Of a DNA stretch of 10,731 nucleotides, positions 5,868-10,731 are shown piece by piece; the first letter of the stretch is position 1, and the number at the start of each line of letters is the position of its first letter. The notes below the pieces were generated by a model. That model made no database searches and was not told where the DNA came from. It was given only the letters and a program-made list of their open reading frames with translations. This DNA comes from an uncultured Collinsella sp. (GTDB lineage Bacteria; Actinomycetota; Coriobacteriia; Coriobacteriales; Coriobacteriaceae). The stretch spans positions 1 to 10,731 of the forward strand of contig URYA01000037.1 in assembly GCA_900551975.1 (NCBI GenBank), read 5' to 3'. Position numbers and translations under genes: made by a program.

Positions 5868-6836
5868 ATGAACGTTTCACAAGCACTCGAATACGAGCGC
5901 CAGCCGTTTATTCCCATGTTTATCTATGGCGATCACGGCGCCATGGAGTCCGAGCGCCAGAAGGGCGAGGAGGCCCTCAAGGTGCTCGAGACCGAGTATT
6001 TTACTGCCGAGGACGACCCCGGCTTCGACTTTGCCACCGTGCGCGACCTGGCCGACCGCAACCGCGACCTGTGCGACCAGATTGGCGAGGCACGCCTGCG
6101 CAACGTGACGCCCGCAACGCTTTCGCGCGGCCTGTCCGATGCCGACACCTGCGCCGCCATCGGTAAGATGCAAAAGCGCACCGCCGCGTCGGTCATGCGC
6201 GAGATCCGCGGCGACCGCGACGCGCTCGGCGTGGCCTACGCCCGCAAGCCCATCCAGGGCACCGTGCTCGGTATCGACATCGAGACCACCGGCCGTGCAC
6301 CCGAGCGCGGTTATATCATCAATGTGGGTTGGGAAATCATGGAGCTCACCAGCGACGCCGTCCCGCACGACGCCGAGGCGCACTACTGTGGCCTGCCCGA
6401 CATCTACCGCGGCGAGGATGTACCGTTGTCGAATATCCACCACATCACCTGGGACGACATCGATGGCAAAACACCCTTCCGCGAGAACAAGGAGCTGCAA
6501 AAGCAGCTGCTCAAGCTCATGAAGAAGTACCCGTACATGGCACACAACGCCGCGTTTGAGGACAGCTGGTTCAAGATCCACCTGGACGGCTACGCCGAGG
6601 CACGCCGCGCCGGTAAGATCATCGTCATCGATTCACGCCAGATCTGCCGCAGCCTGGATGCCGACGTCCGCTCGCTCCCCCGCGAATCCGCCCCCGCCGC
6701 GCTCGAGAACTGGGCGCGCCGCCGTGGAACCCTCGCCGCCGACGCCAACGAGCAGCACCTGGGTCTCGACGACACCGACCTCATGCTCCGAACCGTCCAA
6801 GCCGAGTTCAACCTCAAGAACCTGTTTGCGAAGTAA
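5868..6836 (+). CDS. DEDDh-type 3'-5' exonuclease domain protein
   Basis: This encodes 322 residues from ATG, with AAGGAG seven bases upstream. The C-terminal part (about 131-322) has the exonuclease motifs: Exo I GIDIETTG (135-142; D137, E139), Exo II MAHNAAFED (224-232) and Exo III HLGLDD (297-302, the H-x4-D spacing of DEDDh enzymes such as DnaQ/epsilon and RNase T). At the Exo II aspartate position (N-A-A-F-D in relatives) this protein has Glu231, followed by Asp232. The preceding 130 residues are charged and helical and I do not recognise them; they contain QKGEEALKVLE and a segment DLADRNRDLCDQIGEARLRN. These enzymes remove nucleotides from 3' ends of DNA or RNA in the cytosol; the nucleic acid acted on here is unknown. 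It is monocistronic, divergent from the metal exporter, and closed by a strong terminator. Confidence 0.82.
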   Translation: MNVSQALEYERQPFIPMFIYGDHGAMESERQKGEEALKVLETEYFTAEDDPGFDFATVRDLADRNRDLCDQIGEARLRNVTPATLSRGLSDADTCAAIGKMQKRTAASVMREIRGDRDALGVAYARKPIQGTVLGIDIETTGRAPERGYIINVGWEIMELTSDAVPHDAEAHYCGLPDIYRGEDVPLSNIHHITWDDIDGKTPFRENKELQKQLLKLMKKYPYMAHNAAFEDSWFKIHLDGYAEARRAGKIIVIDSRQICRSLDADVRSLPRESAPAALENWARRRGTLAADANEQHLGLDDTDLMLRTVQAEFNLKNLFAK

Positions 6837-6904
6837 CGAAGTAGATCGCGATCACATCCGCAACTGCGCAACGCAAACAGCAGCAAGCCAGACGAACGCA
6901 AAGA

Positions 6905-6939
6905 AACGGGGCGCGGCCTTTCGACCGCGCCCCGTTTTG
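6905..6939 (+). terminator. Rho-independent terminator after the exonuclease gene
   Basis: A perfect 13-bp stem (6905-6917 with 6926-6938, AAACGGGGCGCGG against its complement) around an 8-base loop, ending in TTTT at 6936-6939. It lies 68 bases after the exonuclease stop. Confidence 0.9.
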
Positions 6940-6983
6940 CATCCTCGCGTCAAAGAACGCCGCCTTCCACTCATTTTGAAATA

Positions 6984-7016
6984 CGCCCATCTACATACAT
7001 TTTTTGAGTTGCGCGG
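6984..7016 (-). repeat. Recurring motif, copy 1
   Basis: The minus strand begins CCGCGCAACTCAAAAAATG and continues TATGTAGATGGGCG. It shares GCGCAACTC-AAAA-TG with the copies at 7169, 8581 and 8784. Confidence 0.45.
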
Positions 7017-7168
7017 TTTACTCAGCTCCCCACCGAAGCCTTTTTCGCCGTTGCGGAGCCAAAAACCATTCTGAAACCGACCGACCTAGCGCCCTAACAC
7101 CTGGTCCCGGTCAAAAATTGCACGACAGACGCAGTTCCATCGACTTATTTACATGAGTCAAAACCACC

Positions 7169-7197
7169 TAACTCGAAAAATGCAGATGACATCTACG
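7169..7197 (+). repeat. Recurring motif, copy 2
   Basis: Reads TAACTCGAAAAATGCAGATG followed by ACATCTACG. It is oriented opposite to copy 1; the two lie about 150 bases apart, upstream of the orphan gene. Confidence 0.45.
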
Positions 7198-7361
7198 AGA
7201 ATTCGCCCAAATGAGGCCAAGTGACAGAAAACTCCCCATTGGCGCCAACCGTTCAACCGCGCACCGGGTGAAAACTACCGTTCGCAGAAGATGCACCGCG
7301 TTTCGGTGCCGTTGCCCGATGCCCTCAGTGTGCAGAACACAGGCTATGTCATGATGCGCAT

Positions 7362-8570
7362 ATGGGAATCGTTCTGTCACATGCCACGGCACGAGCCGTA
7401 TACCAAGCAGCCGAGTCGGTCGCGCTATTCACGACCGATCATATACCCATGGAAAAGATCAGGGCATCCATCCCAGCCGAGCCCGACCTGCAGACGGCTC
7501 AATCGTGGCTGAACGGAAAAGGCATCGAATCCAAAACCATCCACGTCCTGACGTACTCCAATAACGCCCGAAGGCATTGCGATGGATGCGTTTGCCATCG
7601 TACACGCTATACCTTCGACTCAGAAAGCTACCTTGAGCTCGAGGCTGGTGTCTATATCGTTGACATCAAACTATGCGCCCTGCAAGCCGCCAACGATCTC
7701 AACCTTCGGGAACTTGTTGAATACTACTTTGAAATCTGTGGCTCCTACGCACTCGACGCATCCGACGAAACAGGATATCGTGAGCGCCCCGCCCTAACCA
7801 ACACCGAAGCGCTCAGGCACTTCTTTTCCCAGGCATCGGGCTATCGCGGCTCAAACAATGCAATCAAGGCGCTTGGATATGTACGCGACGGCTGCCGCTC
7901 TCCACTCGAAACGGCTTTCGTCATGATGCTCACAATGCCCAAATCCGAGGGCGGCTTTGGTATTCGCGCCATCAAAACTGACTTTCCGATTCCGGTTCCC
8001 AAAAGGTACTCTGCCCTTACAAGACGCGCCGTGTTCTACTTAGACGCGCTGCTCGAAAAATCGATGACCGACATCGAGTACAACGGATTTTTCCATGATG
8101 AGCCCGAGCAACAGGCGATTGATGAGGAGCGTCGAAACACGCTCCGAAACATGGGGTATGCCGTTATCACTATCAGCCGCCATTCGTTTTTCAAACAGTC
8201 CGCCTTTAGACGGGTTATGGAAGCGATTCGCATTCGCGAGAAGATCTGCCCCGGGCGTCTCCCGGATGACTTCCCAGCCCTCCAGGAGGATCTTCGCCAA
8301 TTTGTCTTGCGGCGGTACTTCGAATATGGTCGCCGAATCCTCGAAGAGCGCAGAGAGGCGCAGGCAACAGAGCAAGAAATCGCGAGCCAGTATCCGCAAG
8401 TTAACGACCCGAGCATCAACGAGATCCCCGAACCCGATGACATGCAGCATGTTGGCGAACTAGCTGAGGAGATTAACCTGGTTGACGATGCTAACCCGCA
8501 CGCGAAATCTATCGGTCCACGCACTGAAGACGACATGATTGTCGATTTGATCGAGGGCCTGCTGTTCTAA
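7362..8570 (+). CDS. Coriobacterial AbiEi-like / Vsr-DUF559-like nuclease family protein
   Basis: This encodes 402 residues of a type I associate with multicopy hypothetical proteins of Coriobacteriia. The N-terminus MGIVLSHATARAVYQAAE recalls the iSH.sAleywr start of that family and of AbiEi-like antitoxins. A middle part contains GVYIVDIKLCALQAANDLNLRELVEYYFEICGSYAL (96-131) and the signature SPLETAFVMMLTMP (180-193), usually SPmEt.l.mlL.LP. Then FYLDALLEKSMTDIEYNGFFH (225-245) followed by DEERRNTLRNMGYAVITISRHSF (254-276) matches the Vsr/DUF559-type PD-(D/E)XK-like pattern D...EYdG..H...D..R...L...Gy.vi.vt; D228 and E239 are the candidate catalytic residues. Residues 320-402 are acidic and unassigned. 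A Cys/His cluster HCDGCVCH (72-79) is unusual. There is no clear ribosome binding site; the start is set by the N-terminal resemblance. GC is about 50% in a sampled stretch, lower than the neighbours, which suggests transfer. Function is unknown; a defence role is conceivable. Confidence 0.65.
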   Translation: MGIVLSHATARAVYQAAESVALFTTDHIPMEKIRASIPAEPDLQTAQSWLNGKGIESKTIHVLTYSNNARRHCDGCVCHRTRYTFDSESYLELEAGVYIVDIKLCALQAANDLNLRELVEYYFEICGSYALDASDETGYRERPALTNTEALRHFFSQASGYRGSNNAIKALGYVRDGCRSPLETAFVMMLTMPKSEGGFGIRAIKTDFPIPVPKRYSALTRRAVFYLDALLEKSMTDIEYNGFFHDEPEQQAIDEERRNTLRNMGYAVITISRHSFFKQSAFRRVMEAIRIREKICPGRLPDDFPALQEDLRQFVLRRYFEYGRRILEERREAQATEQEIASQYPQVNDPSINEIPEPDDMQHVGELAEEINLVDDANPHAKSIGPRTEDDMIVDLIEGLLF

Positions 8571-8580
8571 AACCTGTTTC

Positions 8581-8615
8581 CGCATTTGCACGACTGCAAT
8601 TTTCGAGTTGCGCGG
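8581..8615 (-). repeat. Recurring motif, copy 3
   Basis: The minus strand begins CCGCGCAACTCGAAAATTGC and continues AGTCGTGCAAATGCG. It starts 10 bases after the orphan gene stop and mirrors copy 1 in orientation. Confidence 0.45.
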
Positions 8616-8783
8616 CAACAGTAGTGCGCAAGTCGTCCTCATATGGCTCGAGCCGGCTCTCCAAATACTGGAACAGCGAGCTTAAAATATAAAGATTCAA
8701 CAATTTATTGCATTATTGACCAAATATTTGCATCAAAAATAACCAACTACGCACTATCGGGGAATCCGCGAATAGCCTATCGA

Positions 8784-8815
8784 CCGCGAAACTCGATTTT
8801 TGCAGATGGACGATG
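8784..8815 (+). repeat. Recurring motif, copy 4
   Basis: Reads CCGCGAAACTCGATTTTTGC then AGATGGACGATG. It has the same orientation as copy 2. A shorter relative GCGCAACTAGAAAAAT follows at 8827-8842. Confidence 0.45.
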
Positions 8816-8887
8816 AACAGAGCCATGCGCAACTAGAAAAATCCCACTTCGGCGGCAAGCAATTGTTAAATAGCGCCACAAATAGCA

Positions 8888-8915
8888 TTGACATATGAAC
8901 ATGCGCTCATATAAT
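8888..8915 (+). promoter_or_regulatory. Consensus sigma70-type promoter of the metal-efflux locus
   Basis: TTGACA (8888-8893) and TATAAT (8910-8915), both perfect, are separated by 16 bases. The left operator arm fills the spacer and overlaps both boxes, so a bound repressor would block RNA polymerase. Confidence 0.85.
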
Positions 8916-8948
8916 CGGAAGTAAGTTATATGAGCGCATGTTCATATG
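8892..8948. promoter_or_regulatory. Paired SmtB/ArsR-type operators forming a perfect 22-bp inverted repeat
   Basis: Arms 8892-8913 and 8927-8948 are exact reverse complements over 22 bp around a 13-base centre. Each arm is itself a semi-palindrome, ATATGA-N8-TCATAT with TGAACA/TGTTCA, the form expected of ArsR/SmtB operators. The left arm overlaps the promoter; the right arm covers the early transcript up to the ribosome binding site AAAGGA (8949-8954). As RNA it could also fold into a long hairpin in the leader only if transcription started upstream of 8892. Confidence 0.8.
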
Positions 8949-8961
8949 AAAGGATATTGCA

Positions 8962-9327
8962 ATGAGCGGCCACGCAGACGAAACAACGCACGGTAGCGAA
9001 GCCACCGAACCCGTCGTCCCCACCACTTGCTCGCCCGAGGACCTTCCCGACGAGGAACTTCTCTACGACCTCGCCGACCTGTTCAAGGTCTTCAGCGACA
9101 CCACGCGTATCAAGATCCTTTACGCCCTCATGGGCCGCGAGCTCTGCGTGGCAGACATCGCCGAAGCGACCGAAACCTCGCAGTCGGCGGTATCGCACCA
9201 GCTGCGCACGCTTAAGCAGTCGCACCTGGTCAAGTTCCGCCGCGACGGGCGCAATATCCTCTACTCGCTCGCCGACGACCATGTCTACACCATGCTCAAC
9301 CAAGGCATGAGCCACATCTGCGAATAG
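8962..9327 (+). CDS. SmtB/ArsR-family metal-responsive repressor
   Basis: This encodes 121 residues from ATG, with AAAGGA seven bases upstream. The winged-helix core runs from LADLFKVFSDTTRIKILYAL (37-56) through the recognition helix SQSAVSHQLRTLKQSHLV (73-90) to the wing KFRRDGRNILYSLADD (91-106). The alpha-5 zinc site of SmtB (D104, H106, H117, E120) is reproduced with exact spacing as D105, H107, H118 and E121. The alpha-3 residues C61 and D64 of SmtB correspond to C62 and D65 (ELCVAD), and an N-terminal Cys23 could complete an alpha-3N site. This argues for sensing zinc, with cadmium or similar ions also possible, by release from DNA on metal binding. It is the first gene of the efflux locus and lies directly under operators it presumably binds, so it is autoregulated. 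Confidence 0.92.
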   Translation: MSGHADETTHGSEATEPVVPTTCSPEDLPDEELLYDLADLFKVFSDTTRIKILYALMGRELCVADIAEATETSQSAVSHQLRTLKQSHLVKFRRDGRNILYSLADDHVYTMLNQGMSHICE

Positions 9328-9390
9328 CGACCAACCACGGTACCAGCGCGGCCTGCACCCAAGCCGCAAATACAGAGAAAGGAACCCACC

Positions 9391-9609
9391 ATGAAAAAGC
9401 AGTTTAAACTCGACGAGATCGACTGCGCCAACTGCGCGCGCGAGCTTCAGGACGAGCTGGCCAAACTCGAGGGCGTTAAATCCGTGTCCGTCAACTTTAT
9501 GACCCAGAAGTTGACGCTCGAGGCCGATGACGCCGAGTTCGACGAGGTGCTCAACCGCGTTGTAGAGTTTACGGCCGACGCCGAGCCGGACTGCGAGATC
9601 ATTCTCTAG
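9391..9609 (+). CDS. Free-standing heavy-metal-associated (HMA) domain protein
   Basis: This encodes 72 residues from ATG behind AAAGGA. It is a single HMA domain (PF00403, ferredoxin-like fold) with the metal-binding CxxC in EIDCANCARELQ (C12, C15), followed by the canonical helix LQDELAKLEGVKSVSVNF and strand KLTLEAD. The C-terminus is acidic with an additional Cys. Such small cytosolic proteins bind and hand over soft or divalent metal ions. It sits 63 bases after the repressor and 100 bases before the P-type ATPase, whose N-terminus lacks an HMA domain, so it probably serves as the ATPase's detached metal-binding domain. A hairpin pair follows and could reduce read-through. Confidence 0.9.
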   Translation: MKKQFKLDEIDCANCARELQDELAKLEGVKSVSVNFMTQKLTLEADDAEFDEVLNRVVEFTADAEPDCEIIL

Positions 9610-9611
9610 CC

Positions 9612-9654
9612 CAGGTTTACGCCAACCTGCAAGGCCGCGCTTGCCGCGGCCTTT
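9612..9654 (+). terminator. Tandem hairpins between HMA gene and ATPase gene, possible attenuator
   Basis: A small hairpin CAGGTT/AACCTG (9612-9617, 9624-9629) is followed directly by a 9-bp perfect stem AAGGCCGCG/CGCGGCCTT (9631-9639, 9645-9653) with loop CTTGC. Only TTT follows before GC-rich sequence, so termination is likely partial, making the ATPase less expressed than the two genes before it. Confidence 0.5.
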
Positions 9655-9666
9655 GCTCGCGAAATT

Positions 9667-9686
9667 ATATGAGCGAGTGTTCATAC
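9667..9686 (+). promoter_or_regulatory. Third SmtB-type operator, before the ATPase gene
   Basis: ATATGAGCGAGTGTTCATAC matches the right operator arm at 8927-8948 at 18 of 22 positions when the flanks are included. It lies 23 bases before the ATG at 9710, with GGGAGG (9695-9700) between. No convincing -35/-10 pair was found here, but a separate metal-controlled promoter is plausible. Confidence 0.65.
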
Positions 9687-9709
9687 ATTCAAATGGGAGG
9701 ATACGAGTC

Positions 9710-10731
9710 ATGGCCACCGCCGACCCCAAGAAGAAAAAGAAGAAGCGCAAGAAAAAAGAGTCACTCGAGCATAAGCGCAACCGCATCCTGGTAGCGCTGG
9801 GCATTTTTGCCGTGGTGTACGCCCTCGATGAGTTCGGCACCCTTACCGCCGCATTCGGCACCCCGGGCGATATCTACGCCAGCTTTGTGCTGTTCCTCGT
9901 GCCGTTTTTGATTGCCGGCTACGACGTGCTGCAAAAGGCATTCAATAACATCCGCCGCGGCAAGGCCTTCGACGAGAGTTTCCTCATGGCCGCCGCGACC
10001 ATCGGCGCGTTTGCCATGGTGCTCTTCCCCGATACCGACCCGCACATGGCCGAAGGCGCCGCTGTCATGCTGTTCTACCAGGTCGGTGAGTGGTTCCAGA
10101 GTTACGCCGTGGGGCGCAGCCGACGAAACATCAGCGACCTGATGGACATCCGCCCCGACTATGCGAACATCGAACGTGATGGAAAATTGGAGAAGGTCGA
10201 TCCCGATGAAGTGGAGATTGGCAGCATTATCGTTGTGCAGCCGGGTGAGAAAGTGCCCATCGATGGCGTCATTGTTGAGGGAACTTCTACGCTGAACACG
10301 GCTGCGCTGACTGGTGAGTCAATGCCCCGTGATGCCAAGACCGGCGATGAGGTCATCAGCGGCTGCATCAACATGACGGGTGTGCTGAAAATCAAGACCA
10401 GCAAAGAATTCGGCGAATCCACCGTTTCCAAAATTCTTGATCTGGTTGAGAATGCTTCCTCCCGCAAGTCCAAATCCGAGGACTTTATCTCCCGTTTTGC
10501 CCGCATCTATACCCCGGCAGTCTGCTATGCGGCCCTGGCCCTGGCAATTCTTCCGCCGCTGGTTCAGATGCTCGGTATGGGACTGGCTCCTGCATGGGAG
10601 ACATGGATTTACCGTGCCTTGACCTTCCTGGTTGCCAGCTGTCCCTGTGCGCTGGTTATCAGTATCCCTCTGAGTTTCTTTGCCGGTATTGGCGGAGCAA
10701 GTAATCAGGGGATTCTGGTAAAGGGTTCTAA
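9710..10731 (+). CDS. P1B-type heavy-metal-exporting ATPase, N-terminal part (3' truncated)
   Basis: 340 codons are visible before the window ends without a stop. The start ATG has GGGAGG nine bases upstream. The N-terminus is a lysine/arginine run (residues 7-16) with no CxxC HMA domain. It is followed by membrane segments at about 25-43, 56-75 and 90-107, then GEWFQSYAVGRSRRNISDLM (126-145) and the actuator domain with TGES (201-204). Next comes a membrane segment at about 268-290 and the transport motif ASCPCALVISIPLSFF (309-324; CPC at 311-313), characteristic of ZntA/CadA-type Zn2+/Cd2+/Pb2+ pumps. The phosphorylation motif DKTGT and ATP-binding domain would lie beyond the window. It follows a repressor and an HMA protein and has its own operator. 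From about codon 155 on, codon use shifts to GGT/GGA, GTT and GAT/GAA, unlike the first part. Confidence 0.9.
   Translation, partial: MATADPKKKKKKRKKKESLEHKRNRILVALGIFAVVYALDEFGTLTAAFGTPGDIYASFVLFLVPFLIAGYDVLQKAFNNIRRGKAFDESFLMAAATIGAFAMVLFPDTDPHMAEGAAVMLFYQVGEWFQSYAVGRSRRNISDLMDIRPDYANIERDGKLEKVDPDEVEIGSIIVVQPGEKVPIDGVIVEGTSTLNTAALTGESMPRDAKTGDEVISGCINMTGVLKIKTSKEFGESTVSKILDLVENASSRKSKSEDFISRFARIYTPAVCYAALALAILPPLVQMLGMGLAPAWETWIYRALTFLVASCPCALVISIPLSFFAGIGGASNQGILVKGS

Larger units (their letters stand above)
6941..7361. other. Gene-poor stretch upstream of the orphan nuclease-like gene
   Basis: I see no convincing gene in these 420 bases. They have lower GC than the neighbouring genes. 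They contain two oppositely oriented copies of the recurring AACTCGAAAAATG-type motif (6984-7016 minus, 7169-7197 plus), a related AAAAATTGCACGAC segment near 7117-7130, and a perfect 10-bp palindrome TTGGCGCCAA at 7239-7248. No clear promoter or ribosome binding site was found for the gene at 7362. Confidence 0.5.
8571..8961. other. AT-rich intergenic stretch between the orphan gene and the metal locus
   Basis: No gene is supported here. The start holds a minus-oriented recurring motif and the palindrome GTTGC-GCG-GCAAC (8607-8619). Bases 8680-8745 are strikingly AT-rich with no recognisable element. Another motif copy follows at 8784-8815 and a shorter one at 8827. The right end is the promoter-operator of the metal locus. 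Confidence 0.5.

Noticed and set aside
5877..6581. 234-codon open frame on the minus strand
   Set aside because: Mirror of the exonuclease frame; Val/Leu/Gly-rich product without motifs.
7168..7392. 74-codon minus-strand frame in the gap before the orphan gene
   Set aside because: No ribosome binding site, no recognisable sequence, and it overlaps the start of the better-supported gene at 7362.
8460..8703. Two short minus-strand frames overlapping the end of the orphan gene, considered as an antitoxin partner
   Set aside because: Both overlap coding sequence heavily, lack a ribosome binding site and show no antitoxin-like features.
8680..8760. AT-rich stretch considered as a replication origin or phage attachment site
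   Set aside because: No iterons, DnaA-box cluster, integrase gene or tRNA end is visible; only the base composition is unusual.

Overview
The window looks like chromosomal DNA of a high-GC gut actinobacterium of the class Coriobacteriia, most likely Collinsella or a close relative. This is an inference from three things: GC-rich codon use (GCC, CGC, GGC, CTC), the AAAGGA/AAGGAG-type ribosome binding sites, and a nuclease-like protein at 7362-8570 of a type I associate with coriobacterial genomes. No rRNA, tRNA, CRISPR array or transposase gene was seen.

Layout. 1-365 is the 3' end of an M20-type metallopeptidase. It is followed by a short, degenerate DUF1015-like gene (405-1088) and a strong hairpin terminator (1134-1174). 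1218-2413 is a minus-strand pair of tandem histidine phosphatases. Upstream of the pair lies a palindromic REP-like element (2429-2465), then a minus-strand nitroreductase (2496-3167) whose promoter region carries a 19-bp site very like the DtxR/IdeR iron box. Diverging from it, a HdeD/DUF308 membrane protein (3403-4005) and a UPF0178 (YaiI-like) protein (4006-4488) form a directly abutting pair, ended by a 16-bp-stem terminator. That terminator belongs to a 31-bp repeat present twice in opposite orientation. 4595-5695 (minus) is a putative heavy-metal exporter with a His-rich loop, behind a good sigma70-type promoter carrying three CTAG half-sites. 5868-6836 is a DEDDh exonuclease with its own terminator.

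6941-8961 is the accessory-looking part. Two gene-poor stretches flank an orphan gene of lower GC (7362-8570). This encodes a two-part protein: an AbiEi-like N-terminal part and a Vsr/DUF559-like PD-(D/E)XK-type nuclease domain. A degenerate motif around GCGCAACTCGAAAAATGCAG recurs on both sides of it in opposed pairs.

8888-10731 is a self-contained zinc/cadmium-type metal-efflux locus. It has a near-consensus promoter inside a perfect 22-bp inverted repeat of SmtB/ArsR-type operators, an SmtB-like repressor, a free-standing heavy-metal-associated (HMA) metallochaperone, a further operator copy, and the first 340 codons of a P1B-type ATPase that has no HMA domain of its own. The logic is that metal releases the repressor, the chaperone loads metal, and the ATPase exports it. 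Codon use in the ATPase changes sharply around 10170, which suggests intragenic recombination or an assembly join.
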